A stretch of 64,000 nucleotides of DNA. It comes from Artemia franciscana. Its lineage: Eukaryota; Arthropoda; Branchiopoda; Anostraca; Artemiidae. The position numbers and the translations under genes were made by a program. The stretch is from assembly GCF_032884065.1 (NCBI RefSeq), contig NC_088868.1, positions 34,498,890 to 34,562,889 of the forward strand. Direction: 5' to 3'. Shown here piece by piece: positions 1-11,615 of the stretch. Below the pieces are notes generated by a model. It saw nothing but the letters and a program-made list of their open reading frames with translations. It did no database searches and was not told the origin of the DNA. Each line of letters starts with the position of its first letter. Position 1 is the first letter of the stretch.

Positions 1-1345
1 AAGAAATCACTAAAAGAAAAAGCTGTCCTCTCTGACTGGAAAAAAGCTACTGTTATACCATTACACCAGAAAGGCTCCAAAGACAAAGCTAAAAATTATA
101 GGCCAATAAGTCTAATATCAGTAACTAAAATAAGTCTAATATCAGTATCAAATATTCCTGAGGGAATCATAAACAATGCTGTCACTAAGCACTTGAAATA
201 CAACAACATCATGTCTCCAAATCAGCATGGCTTCTGAAATGGCCATTCCATGGACACAACCCTAATACAGTCATACAATGAAGTCACCAAACTACTGGAA
301 AAAGGGACACCCATGGACATGATTTTGTTGGATCAAGCAAAAGTTTTCAACAAAATTACACACCTAAGGCTGACAAGAAAGCTTCAAGCTTGTCGCATTC
401 ACTCAGACATCATTGAATGGATTGTAGACTTCCTGGGAGAACAAACCCAAAGAGTTGCTGTTATTAATGATAAAGGAGTATGTGTATTATCATCACCTAT
501 ACCTGTTCTTAGCAGAGTTCCCCAAGGAACCATGCTTGGGCCATCACTTTTCAACATATATATCAATGATGCTCCTGAAATACTCCACCTTGGTCCTGTG
601 GTGGTGCAGTGGGTTTGACCTTAGCTTGGTAATATGGGACCAAGAGATTGAATCATGCTGCAGCAATGCACTGCAGGGCCAATGCAGGGACCTTAATAGT
701 CAAGAAGCGCTGTTAATCTGATTACTTACTTACTTACTGAAATACTCTGAAATTCTTCTCACACTCTATGCAGATTGTTCTAAGCTCATCAGGGCAGTAT
801 CATCTTGGGCAGAGGCTGACTCAATCCAAGCCAATCTTGACAAGCTGAATGACTGAGCTAGACAATGGCTACTTGAATTTAATTAAATGAATTTAAAAAA
901 GTAAATGCACAGTTTTACATTTTGGCAATAAAAATCAAAAACATATTTACACCATGCAAAACGAAATAACTGGTCAAAGATGACCCCTAGTTGCAGTTAC
1001 AGAGGAAAGAGACTTGGGTGTCATAGTTGACTGCCAGTTAAAGTTTTGAAGTCATACTGAAAATATTGTAGCTAGCACAAACCATGCTTTAGGGACAATT
1101 AAACAAACATTCACAACTAGATCTCCATGAAAAATCACCAAGCTATACAAGAGTCTTGTCAGACCAAGGCTAGAAACTGGCATGTCAATTGCATCTCTCT
1201 TCTACAAAGTGGACAGGGACATGATAGAGAAAGTACAGAGGAGAGCATCAAAGATAGTAGATGGGTGTTAACATCTTCCTTACCCAATGAGACTGCAAAC
1301 TCTGAACTTATGCAGTATGACTTACCAAAGAAAAAGGGGTGACAT
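1..1345 (+). pseudogene. Decayed non-LTR retrotransposon (LINE), reverse transcriptase part
   Basis: Translation in shifting frames gives successive reverse transcriptase blocks. The first is a finger block with NYRPISLIS near 95-120. It is followed by LLDQAKVFNKITH near 325-365, where the family normally has LLDFAKAFDKV, and by RVPQGTMLGPSLFNIYIND at 514-570. A palm motif at 764-775 reads LYADC where YADD is expected, so the second catalytic aspartate is lost. C-terminal thumb-like sequence follows near 1130-1340 (LYKSLVRPRLE, then RRGDMI-like). Stops and frameshifts break every block, and a SINE inserted at 585/586 splits fingers/palm from the YADC box. After removing the insert and one target copy, a one-base frame difference remains. 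The element runs off the left edge. The motifs fit the CR1/Jockey side of LINE diversity, but I cannot fix the clade. It is a dead copy with no function expected. Confidence 0.85.
586..736 (+). mobile_element. tRNA-derived SINE inserted in the LINE
   Basis: A 151-bp insert is flanked by perfect 11-bp direct repeats CTGAAATACTC at 575-585 and 737-747, a target site duplication. The insert carries a box A-like stretch at 602-613 (TGGTGCAGTGGG) and a box B-like stretch at 644-654 (GAGATTGAATC). Their spacing is that of RNA polymerase III internal promoters of tRNA-derived SINEs. It ends in a short TTAC repeat (about 720-736), a typical SINE/LINE tail. The insert interrupts the reverse transcriptase frame just before the palm motif. 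I saw no second copy in the window. Confidence 0.75.
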
Positions 1346-4300
1346 GATTAATGTCACTAGGAATGGAGGCAATAAGGAATGGAGGCTGGAATGGGACACC
1401 TTGGAGTCCCAGACCAGAGCATAAACCCTAGTCAATAAAACCAACTTAATATTCAAAACAATTCCAAATCAACCCACATGGCAATTTTTGAAGAAATGCT
1501 GAGCAATGCTACAGGATAGAAAATCCTTCAATTACTCCAAGTTGCAATTTAAGGTAATATACCTCTGCTCTAATGAACACTGTATTTTTTGGCTTACATC
1601 ACTCACAGAAACATGTCACACAAAACTGCCTGTCTTGACTCTCTAGGTGCATGTAGAGAACTGACCAGCTACTCATTTGTTAGCTAGGAATGTCCTCTAC
1701 TGAATCCAGTCAGTGTACACAAGATACAGTTGCAAAGGAATAAAATCAGTCCTATTACTTTCCAGACAAACCCTGTACAATAGAGAGAAGGATTTATTCA
1801 TTAAACAGATAATAAACAAAAAATGGTTACTACCTCCCCTAAAAAACAGAGCTTGTCCAAAGGGGAGATAGAGATTGTCAACAGAGGAGATGTATATTTC
1901 ATTTTAATTATTATTTAGAAACAAGATGCTAAGGTTATATTCTTGCATAGTTTCAATCATTCAGATGGCTCTCTTTTTTATACTTTTTACTGCCAGCTAA
2001 TTTAGTGTGTCTGTCTTTTGCTTAAGAAATAAAAAAGCTAGACTTTCTAGATATATCTGATGCTTATTTTCTGCTTAATTTTTATATGTGCTTTATTCTC
2101 AAACATGGCACCCAAGAGTGTAAGTACTTTTTACCTTCCTTGACCATCTTTTTCATTAAAAACTGAATTCATATGTTTTCCTGATTTTTGTATGACATGT
2201 AGCCTATGGTTTTGGAAGTTTCTGCTTAACTAAGTTAAAGAATCAGATTTATATTTTTAGTGGGACTATCCTAGTAACCTACCATGAGAAAGCACTTGAT
2301 GTAGGGCCTTATATATATTCAGGGTTGACAAGAATTCATGGGAAATTTTTAGTGACCACTTCTAAGGGAAACATGTTAACAAATAATTGCATTACTATTA
2401 GACTCCTTAATTATTTTCATTCTAAATATCACAATCACTCTATCATACACAGAATATTTCTATTAAGTCTGATGAAAAATATTAGGCTATGTTTTCTTCT
2501 ACTATTACCCCAAATCATGTTTTAACAAATCATGTTTTAACATTTCCAAATCATGTTTTAGCAATATTTTTATCCAGCAATTCTATTAAGATTAATAAGG
2601 AGGACTATTTTTCAACAGGTTAAAATGCAGGAACTATACTAGCTAACAAAAAAGACATAACACTTTAGAAGACAAAAACAACAATAAATATATTATTTGG
2701 GACTATTAAAGGATGAAAATAGCTGTAAGCATTATTGAACCTTCTATCTTTGGATTTATACATTAAACTATCAGGAACTAGGCCCAGACCATAGGACTGT
2801 CCTTGATACTTTTCTAAGTTTTAGGATCTTACCAAACTTCGACATTAAACTAGTGATGCTATCAGACACTTACAGATAGTTACTTATTAAATAAGGGCTG
2901 CCATCATTCATTCTTGCCAACGAATTTAAATGGGTGATTCTCAGCCCTAGTGTTTTGTCTTCAACAGAAACCATTTTTTTTATTTTTAAGTTACTCCGCT
3001 AAAACTCAGACAGCATTGCCAAATTTTGTTAATTGTCTTAGATTTTGCGGCAAATTTTCTTTCGTTTCGCTTGCCAATGAGTTCGTTTGGAGAAAAGATA
3101 TGTAATCCAAATGTACAACTGAGAAAGTTTTCAGTATCTGATGCATAGGGTGGTAGTGGTCGTTTGTCTTCAAAAATGTTTCATTGATCTTGCTGATTAA
3201 AATCAAAGTTACTCAGTCCATTTGATTTTTTACAATAGACGTTCAACTTGTGGAATTGCCGTAAAATTTCCTTGTGGTTATTTCTCACTTTCTTTCTAAT
3301 TATTCTTCGATAATTTTTTTTGAATAAACCTGAACTGATCATTCAAAAAATAGATCATTTAACAAACATGACAATACTGACTTCTTAACTTACAGTATTA
3401 TCATCTCGAATAGATTTTAGGCACGCTTAAGACCATTTCTGGCTAACAAATAGTGGATAAAAATGTTTTATTTACACTCAAAAGACATTATTTGTTTATC
3501 AACAAGTGTGGATCGATAATAATTTCCGTGAAAAAGCAATTCTTTGATTTTTGCTGGAAATAAATAGGCAATATTTTTAAAATTAGTTGAACATTTTTTC
3601 ACTTTTTTTAATTCAAACTGTGTTTACTGCTTTGATTTTTACCATTTATGCACTATTATATTCTCTGTCAATATTCTGATAGTTTAAATTATGTGCATCA
3701 AAATTTGTTGGGAAAAGGGGTTGATAATTAAAGAAATTACTTTTTCATGTCTTATTATATATAAAGAATCAAGCTAACATTAATTATATTAATCTCTAGG
3801 GCAAATTAAATATTTTTACTCTTCAAAATTTTGAGAAAAAAAAAACAATATCTTCCGTGGTTTCAATTATTGAAATTCCCGTTTAAATTTGACCGACAAG
3901 TTTGACAAACAACGATTTCATCTGGGATTCGTTTTCATCCTCAATGACAAAACCCTTATTGATTGCTAGAACACGACTAATGGTCAACAATATCTGACAC
4001 GAACAAATTGTTGGTCAGCATTGATGCCAGTGAAGACCTCTAATAGCTGACTATTTTTACCATTGCAGGATGGGCCTACTGAAGGTCTGTAATAAATAGT
4101 TTAGTCTGTGGTGAGGAACAGAGATACAAAAAAAATTGAATACAGGCCAAATTCGTGCTACTTTCAGTTCCGAAAATTATAGAGAGATATATAGACTATC
4201 TTCAAGTCCTTTTACCTCTATGACTCCTTCACCAGGAAAACTACCCACTGGAAGCACTATTATCCTCCAGTCAGCAAACAATGAGTGCACACTATTATAA

Positions 4301-4439
4301 ACATTTTTATTGATTGTGGAAGTGCGCGTATCTGAGCTGCCTGTCCGCAGCAGTTTAAGGCCGCTAGGCCGGCCGGTACTATTATTTGGGCTCTTCCTAG
4401 TCACTCCCGCTCTCTTCTGCACAATCAAATTCTATAAGT
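1346..4439. other. No recognisable gene or repeat
   Basis: AT-rich sequence with only short open frames of no recognisable content. A small direct repeat around AATCATGTTTTA occurs near 2510-2565. The segment near 4170-4430 is less AT-rich and may be the 3' end of the minus-strand LINE next to it, but no motif proves this. Confidence 0.5.
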
Positions 4440-6298
4440 AAATCATCTCCCTTTCAGTTGACTTCTTCATGTTTAAATAATCACTAAACAATTTGTCTCT
4501 TCTTTAAGATATCAATGGAAGGTTAGAAGTCAGGATGGTTGTATAAGTATTTGGAATCTTAGCCAATGAGCAGAAACACTTTAGAGAAATAGTCTCCTCA
4601 CTCAGAACCTGGCAATCAAATAATACATGCTGAATTGTTTCATCAGTTGAGAAGCGGACACGGCATATAAGGAAATGATTTAGCTTCCATTTAAATAAAA
4701 AGCTATTTAGAAGAAGCGCACCTGTTTTCAGCCGGTAATACAGCGCAGTATTTAATTTAGTATGACACAGGGATGAAATTAATTTACTGTGACTAACAAT
4801 AGATCTTTGCCTGATAATATCTCGTGAATTGAGGTCAGAGGAAGGACTAGGGATTAACTTGAAAGCCTTTACTGCTAGAGAATCAGCCGTATCATTTATA
4901 TTTGATGCCTTTATGACTTTTATGGCTTGGATGCCTTATGTTGGAACCAGTTCTGATTGTCTTTAGTCTTCAGATTAAGAAGCTTTCTTCCAATATTATA
5001 TAAATCCTTGTCCTTGGCGATTCTATTGATATTTTGGAGCAATAGTAATGCTGATTTGGATTCAGAGAGACAGAGTATATTTTCAGATTCTATGTTATAA
5101 TTAATAAGTGCATCCTAGGCCAGGCGAATGGCATATTATTCAGCAGACAAAATAGAACATCCCAATGGGAGAGGAGAATAGATATTCAAGTTCAGGGATA
5201 CATACTCCTGCTCCAGCTCTCTCACTCTGGACAGATCCATGTGTATTTATTTTTCTATGATTAGGGTACGCCTTTGAGATCTATTCAGCCAAAATAGTCT
5301 GAATTTCATAATTAGGAATGAGGTTTTTAGTAATTGAGATAAGTTCTACTTGACAACCTGGTAGACTCATTTCCCACAGAGGGGACTCAGTGAAGGGATA
5401 TGCATAAGGAGAGTATTGATTCCAATTTGGAACCTCAAGTTCAAATTGATACCATGATGAATGGGCATTGGGACCGGCTGATTCCCAGCAAAGGTATGTG
5501 CATATTAGCATGCTTGGTTCCATAAGCCTGGATTTGCGAGAAATATTTAATATTTAGACCAGATGCTCTTTCACTTAGGGATACCGATCCAGACAATATT
5601 TCTAACTTGGAAAGAGGAGTATGCTTATTCACATCCAAAGCTATTCGAATAGCAGAATTTTATAGATTCAAGGATTTTAAAAAAGGATGGTGGATGAGCT
5701 GAGGAAAGTTGGATCCAATATTCTAGATTTGAACGAATGTATAATTTGTAAAATCTAATAAAAGTTTAGGATGACATCCCAGCTTGCTTCCAGCAAGTCT
5801 CTTTAGAATTCATAGTCTCTAAATAATCAAAGATTTCAAAGAATTAATATGTTCATGCCACTGAATTTTAGAATCTATCCATAAACCAAGTAACTTCACT
5901 GAATTGCAGAATGGAATCTTCCTTGAGAAATAGTGAATGGATTAGGAGAATCTTTAGTACCATTAGTAAATATAAAGGCTTTAGTTTTACTGATTGAGAT
6001 TGGGAAGCCAAAAGCTAAAGAGAATCTCTGGACTAATCTTATACCCTGTTGAATAAGAATCTGAAGAAGGCCAATATCCCTTCCAGACTTCCAAATAATC
6101 AAATGCTCTGCATAAAGGCCAAATGATGCATGAAATACTGGAAATTCAAAGACATACAAGTTGAATAGAAGAGGACTCAATATTACACCTTGAGGAAGAC
6201 CTCTCGTGATGGGACTTAACTAACCTCTAGACTGAGTTACTTGAACACAAAAATATCTATCAGTTAGAAAGGACTTTTCAGTTAGAAAGAACTACAGT
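4440..6298 (-). pseudogene. 5'-truncated LINE with reverse transcriptase and RNase H remnants
   Basis: Read on the minus strand from about 6298 down. The first block is FLTDRYFCVQV followed by RGLPQGVILSPLLFNLYV (6220-6150), the usual LINE 'GxPQGxxLSPLLF' region. Next, a 94-residue open frame (6180-5896) holds a palm box YAEH in place of YADD, then FGFPISISKTKAF. Around 5160-4980 an RNase H-like stretch reads SAEYYAIRLA then LCLSESKSALLLLQ. Near 4646-4602 comes DETIQHVLFDCQVL, the C-terminal zinc-knuckle-like end found in Jockey/I/LOA-type elements. Many stops and frameshifts are present and both palm aspartates of the usual YADD are altered or lost. The element is cut at its 5' side near 6298, where foldback sequence begins. 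The RT plus RNase H order separates it from the other LINEs in the window. Confidence 0.85.
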
Positions 6299-6340
6299 TT
6301 TACTCTTCCTCAGAACTTTACTTTTTATAACAATAAAAAA

Positions 6341-7661
6341 TTTTAGCGTAAAGAGCAAGGCGTTGAAGAGGGTACAGCCTTTTTCATATACAGAATAATT
6401 TCTATTCGTTTAAAGTTTTAATGTCACTCCTTATTTGCAGTTAAAAAAACTTGTTTTTTTTTATATTTGATTTCCGAACGTTTTTGAATTAATGCACGTT
6501 TTGATTTTGGCTCACTGCACATGAATAATTGAAACGAAATTTGCACATAAATTTTTTTTGGCTAAATGGTTTTCTCATAGTTTAGATTGGCTGATTTTGA
6601 TAAAAAGGGGGCGGGGGAGGAGGTCTAGTTGCCCTTCAATTTTTGGTTACTTAAAAAGGCAACTAGAACTTTTCATTTTTTTTATGAACGTTATTATTAG
6701 TAATAAATATACGTAACTTACGATTTAACTTACGTAACCAACTTATATATTTGTATATTTTATTAAGTATATGTCGGGGGTTCACCCCTCGTCAATACCT
6801 CGTTCTTCACATTGAAGCTTAAGCTTTGTCCCAATTCTTTCAGAATGACCCCCTGAATCACAAAGGCCATAGAATGAATAGTTGAAATTACTTAAAATAC
6901 TTCAGCGTAAAGAGCGAGGTATTGTGGACAAGACGAACCCCCTTATATACGTAATAATTTCTGCTCGTCTTAGGTTTTAATGCTGCTCCTTACTTCCAGC
7001 TGAAAAACTTTTCTTTATTTTCTCATTGTTTTTTTTTTAAATAATGCTAGAAAATCTTGTATTTCCTTGATGGAAATTCTCTTCCCTCATAATAAATTCC
7101 TCCATGGAATGATCCTCCCACGCAGCCCCTCCCCCTCAACGCCAAAAAGTGCCCCTGAAAACACCTGTACACTTCCCAATAACCATTACTATATGCAAAC
7201 AATGGTCAAGTTTGTAACTTGCAGCCTCTCCCCCGGGGACTGTGGCGGAATATCTCGTCCTGAAAGACATAATTATTAAGTTTTCGACTATGTTGGACAA
7301 AATGGCTATCTAAAAATTTTGATCCTGTGACTTTGGGAAAAATATAAGCTTGGGAGGTTGCCTAGGTGTACTCCGATTTATTTTTCACAAGAACTTTTAA
7401 TTTTCGTTAGAATGAGCCCTCTCGCGAGATCATAGGACCACAGGGTCGATACGATCACCCCTAGGGAAAAAACCCAAATAAAAACGTGTCCATGATCTGT
7501 CTTCTGGCAAGAAATAAAAAAAGTTTTGTAGATAGGAGCTTGAAACTTTTTAAACTTTTTGCGTTAAGATTCTATGACTTTTAGGGGATGTTTGCCCCTA
7601 TTTTCTAAAATAAGGCAGATTTCCTCAGGCTCGTAACTTTTAATGGATAAGACTCAATTTT
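6341..7661 (+). mobile_element. Foldback family A, composite copy running into the gap
   Basis: The half-copy at 6341-6465 begins TTTTAGCGTAAAGAGCAAGG and ends with the family's TTGCAGTTAAAAAAACTTG tail. From about 6476 a second stretch follows. It contains an inverted core: CAATACCTCGTTCTT near 6795 and its reverse complement AGCGTAAAGAGCGAGGTATTG near 6905. The CTCCTTACTTCCAGCTGAAAAACTT tail lies near 6983-7007. A longer arm then reaches the gap (TAGAATGAGCCCTCTCGCGAG near 7410, TAGGAGCTTGAAACTT near 7533). The same arm recurs at 18215-19365 and, inverted, at 12541-12955. It has no coding capacity. Confidence 0.75.
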
Positions 7662-7761
7662 NNNNNNNNNNNNNNNNNNNNNNNNNNNNNNNNNNNNNNN
7701 NNNNNNNNNNNNNNNNNNNNNNNNNNNNNNNNNNNNNNNNNNNNNNNNNNNNNNNNNNNNN
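7662..7761. other. Assembly gap (100 N)
   Basis: A run of exactly 100 N. It interrupts a family A arm, so the collapsed or missing sequence is probably repeat. Confidence 1.
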
Positions 7762-8339
7762 AACTGCGCCAGCTTTCCAAGCATTGATTATGGTACGGAG
7801 AAGGTGGGAGCAGTGTTGTGACGGTCAGCTGAAATATAGTATATTTATGGCAACAAAATGCAACATTTGACTACATAAAATTTCATTTTCCCATTTTAAT
7901 TTCACAGTTTCTGTATTCGTAAATTATAGCACAAAATACGCCAGTAAATGGATTTAAAAATAATAATTTTCAATAGCATTTCCACCCAATTTGGGCAAAT
8001 TATATAGCTTTGCTACTAAAAATGGCTGAAAAACGGAAACTTTGATGTCGTGATCTCTGTTATTAGTTAAAAAGGGCACTAGGACTCAAAATCTTCGATC
8101 GATTAAACCCTCTGTTAATTCATTTGAGTGGATCTGTTTCGATGCAATTCCATATCCTTTCTTTATTTTAAAACTTACAGAAACAGTCAATAAGTATTTT
8201 TAAAGTTATATTGTTTTAGTAAGCCATCGTGTTTCTCATACAGTTGGGGATCGAATTTGGATCAGAGACAGTTGTGTTGCTGGTAGGGTGGTTAAGGTAA
8301 TTTGTGTTTCAAGTTGGACGTCTTCCTTTGGAAAGGATC
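7762..8339. other. No recognisable gene
   Basis: AT-rich sequence after the gap. No frame or repeat of this window was recognised. The family A arm that enters the gap does not clearly continue here. Confidence 0.45.
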
Positions 8340-8930
8340 TCAAAGTTTCCTTCCATAACAAAAGGTCCTGATCTTAAGTATGCAAGAAATATTTATTATT
8401 CCCCAAATATATATTATAGTCACATAGTAATAAATAGTCTTAGTTGCATATAATGCAAAACTGTAAACGATTTTAATGATGCATTTCTTCAGTATATTTG
8501 AATGTTCTAGTAGTTTTGAATTTGAGGATGACATCCCCCCCCCAAATCCCCCAGGACAAGGGCTATAAGCTATATTAGTCCCATAGTTAACACTAAAGGT
8601 TTTATGGAATTTGTGATTGCATAGAACTTTGAACGTTGGACGTGGCTCATTCAATTGGAAATCAGAAGTTCTACCATCAGAAGTAATCAGACCCCTCCCC
8701 CCGTCTTATGTCTTCTTTTTCCAAAATGTATCTGATAGAAATTTTGAGATAGCCGTTTTGCTGAAAAGAGTCTAAAGATCATATAACAAGGCCTTTGGGT
8801 ATGAAACAACCCTTCAGTACTTGGGGACAAGGGTTGTAAGCTATCTCCTGACGGCATATAAGGTTCTTATGGAAGGGGTGGTCGCATAAAATATAGAAGA
8901 AGTTCATTTAATTGGGGTCTTGCTACTTTT
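8340..8930. repeat. Repeat family B remnant (diverged relative of the A arm)
   Basis: Two related sub-blocks share a pattern seen also at 14100-14734 and 20830-22020. The pattern is 'gacaagggctataagctat', a text about 100 bases on resembling 'cataaaa.ttcat', and 'gagatagccgttttgctgaaaa'. The block is short, diverged and non-coding. Confidence 0.55.
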
Positions 8931-10108
8931 GATTGTCTAGGTTGTTCATTATCACCTGTCGCCCATTTAGGTTTTACTTTTGATCTTGTCTCATTTGATG
9001 GTTCAGTTCATTCATTTTGAACTTACGGTTTTGCTCTCTTTTGTTATTTTTTGTACAAATTTCGTGCTAACTTAATTTACGGTTGTGTACCCTAGATATT
9101 ATGAAACTGTTGAAAATGTCTATTCAAATTTACACCGCCAAAATTGGGCATATGAATTTACATTTTTCTAAATATTGTTCTGCAAATATTTCTAAAACGG
9201 TTTTAAAATCTATTTTCGTTGTGTCTCCACTTTCAGTCAACATGATTGCTAAACTATTTAGTCTTTCCTGATTTATTGTTGATATCACATAGTTTCTTTA
9301 GTGGTTTTAGCCTTGAAACTGATCCCTCTTGAGAAGAAACGCTTACTGGAATTGTTGAAAACATTTCATAATTTCCAAATCCAAATATAGAGATTATTTA
9401 TAAAATTTTATATTCAAATTTTTCCCTATTATTTAACACATGTCTGGCTGTGTTAGTCTTGACTTAGCTAATTCAAACATTCATATTTTATTTTCAGTGT
9501 CCTTGGTAATTAATTTTTTTTAAATTTACATAAGCATTTCTTAAATTAAAGGCTTATGCTTTTGCATGCGCTACAAAAACATTAACTTTAACAATTCAAT
9601 TTTTATATTATGATTTGTCAAAACCGATTTCTATTGGGAATACAAGGATCCAACAAAATTCCTTGGGATTCTTACCATCAGGAAACAGAATCAATTCAGG
9701 TAAAGAATGCATCAGAATGTATGTAAACCGAAATCAGTACCAAGCTTTTTTTTACATTTTTTCGATTGTTGATTTTTTCTGGACTTGGTCGGAATATTCT
9801 CTATATGAGTCGCCATATCTTTTTAGCCCATTACTGACGTAATTACCCTGGTTTGTAGCATGCTTTTCTTATAGTTGAAAGACGCATAGAATAAATAGTG
9901 TTAAGCTTTTGGATCATTTTCTCACTATTCCGTCCAACAAATTCCATTAGACGAAAAAAAGCCTTGAGATGAATAGATATGTTACTAAATATTCCGTTGA
10001 AAAGCAAGATTTTTTTGTCTTTTGTTCGTTTGCCCATTCTTGACAAAAGAATGGACAATTGCACAGCTTTGAATTGGAAAAAAAGAATACAACTCTGAAA
10101 ATTTTTAA
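8931..10108. other. No recognisable gene
   Basis: AT-rich. The open frames here (longest 123 codons on the minus strand, 9843-10214) overlap the zinc-finger remnant antisense or have no recognisable content. Confidence 0.45.
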
Positions 10109-10455
10109 CTGATTCACAATTCACATATGAGAATTCACAACTGGAAAAACCCATTGGAATATGAGATATGTGAGTACAAATTAAGCCAGAGATCCATTCT
10201 TGCTGGGCATACAAGAATCCATACAGGTGAAAAACTGCTCAGGTGTAACGTATGTAAAACTAATTTTAGTAGAAAAAGTACTCTAATTACGCACCTGCAA
10301 ACCAACACCGGTGAAAATCCCTATATTTGTGAACATACAACGGTGAAAAACCATACAAGTGTGACATCTATAACGAGTGTTTTAGTCAAGACAGTAATTG
10401 TACTAGACATATGACAACCCATGTCAGTAAAAGTCAGATAAGTGTGGAACTTTAA
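10109..10455 (+). pseudogene. Degraded C2H2 zinc-finger gene fragment
   Basis: The open frame from 10109 begins with the end of one finger (H...HMRIHNW, linker-like). A finger-like unit follows with HTRIHTGEK as a near-canonical linker, then CNVCKTNFSRKSTLITHLQTN with TGEN after it. In that finger the last zinc ligand is asparagine instead of histidine. After PYICE near 10330 the expected finger is missing. The reading continues in another frame as NGEKPYKCDIYNECFSQ...RHMTTH to a stop at 10453-10455. One frameshift, a small deletion and lost cysteine/histidine ligands mark it as a decaying relic of a nucleic-acid-binding zinc-finger protein. It could in principle be a poorly predicted exon, but three damaged fingers argue against function. 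Confidence 0.8.
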
Positions 10456-10464
10456 AAAGAGAGT

Positions 10465-10817
10465 TCACTGAAAAGATTATTAGTCTAAAAACCTGACAGC
10501 CCACGCTAGCGAAAAAAAAATATACGTTTGATATAAGTCAAATGCATGTTTTTGTCTTTTTAAAAGCTAAGAAACAAGTATTGGCCCACTAAGAGAGTCG
10601 TGCTTTGTAGTCATATAGAGAGTCATACTATTCATACAAAAAAGCTTTTCTCAGAATGGAATATCACTGAAGAAATTATTAGTCTAAAAACCTGACAGCC
10701 CACACTAGCAAAAAAAAAATATACATTTGATATAAGTCAAATGCATATTTTAGTCTTTTTAAAAGCTAACAAACAAGTATTGGTCCACTAAGAGAGTCGT
10801 GCTTTGTAGTCATATAG
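10465..10817 (+). repeat. Direct repeat pair, 154 bp each
   Basis: The segments 10465-10618 and 10664-10817 are direct copies with a 199-bp offset and few differences. Both carry TTAGTCTAAAAACCTGACAG and end at TTTGTAGTCATATAGA. They lie just after the zinc-finger remnant. One frame reads like further eroded finger sequence (CCCAC..., TTTGATATAAGT where Cys codons would be), so the pair may be duplicated finger units. Confidence 0.85.
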
Positions 10818-10866
10818 ATAATATGTTATATTATGTAATATATTATATTATATATTATAATATACT
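10815..10866. repeat. AT-rich palindromic simple sequence
   Basis: A run of TATATTA/TAATATA words directly after the second copy of the 154-bp repeat. It could form hairpins. Confidence 0.8.
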
Positions 10867-11504
10867 AAAGAAGATTGTGGGTTTGGTTCCAAAATGTTTC
10901 TTGGGGAACTGCGTAAAGAGTTTGAAAAAAATTTACTCCATGATTAAGTAGCTAGAATTTAGTTCGGTCCAGAATCATGTACAGTAGCCTATTTTTTGAA
11001 TAATTTAAATATCTTTTTTAGGAAGGAGAGAGGGGGAACTCAAATGTGTGCGAAGACACCTAAATTTAACGGTCATATAGGAACTTAAGAGGAAATTTTA
11101 GCCTTGAAATTTGGAGTGGGAGGGAAGACGGGTATATTCTAGAAGCCTCTCCCCCTCGATGCACGTACCATACTCTTATTTTTTTACTGCTTCTAAAATT
11201 CAAAAATTTTATCAGTTCAATAAAAAAAAGGTAAGAAATTTATGCACCGTAAAAAAATCTAGAAATCATCTAGAGGGCCGAGAGCCTCTTTCCCTGTCTG
11301 GCGTAGGTAGTTCTTCCGTAAAAAGAATCCTTAGAAGCATGTTTGAGGAGGATTTTCTGCTGTCAATGGCCACCACTCTTTTGATATTTGAACCTCTTGT
11401 CTCTCGATTAGATTGAAGTTCTTGAGTCCAAACTTTTAAGGCTTGTTTTCGAACAAAAAAGAACTGATTTTAAAATAAATGTTTATAAATGTTTATGTTA
11501 TTAA
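10867..11504. other. No recognisable gene
   Basis: A 101-codon open frame at 11111-11416 has no recognisable content. The sequence just upstream of the MED19-like segment holds stops in that frame at 11502, so no upstream coding sequence is joined to it here. Confidence 0.45.
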
Positions 11505-11510
11505 AAAAAA

Positions 11511-11615
11511 GGAAAAGATAAGAAAAAGCGCAAGAAAGAAAAGAAGAAGAAGCGGCAGAAACATAGTCCTGAATATCCTGGGAGTGCTGCACCCGGAACT
11601 CCAAAGCTTTTATAG
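11511..11615 (+). CDS. MED19: Possible C-terminal exon of Mediator subunit 19 (partial)
   Basis: The frame from 11511 to the stop TAG at 11613-11615 encodes about 34 residues. A strongly basic lysine/arginine run is followed by RQKHSPEYPG and a short Gly/Ala/Pro tail. Animal MED19, a head-module subunit of the nuclear Mediator complex, ends in a lysine-rich tract followed by a conserved NRHSPDHPG-like motif, so the match is in order and position at the C-terminus. The frame opens at 11505 after a stop. An AG at 11510-11511 or 11521-11522 could be a splice acceptor, but no good pyrimidine tract precedes it. No other MED19 exon (the YNL.../FLPDLPG core) was seen in the window. It may be the true terminal exon of a long gene, or a retrocopied scrap. 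No clear AATAAA follows. Confidence 0.42.
   Translation, partial: GKDKKKRKKEKKKKRQKHSPEYPGSAAPGTPKLL

Noticed and set aside
4177..4428. 83-codon minus-strand frame as a separate gene
   Set aside because: It directly follows the LINE C-terminus and is more likely element tail or chance; no motif supports it.
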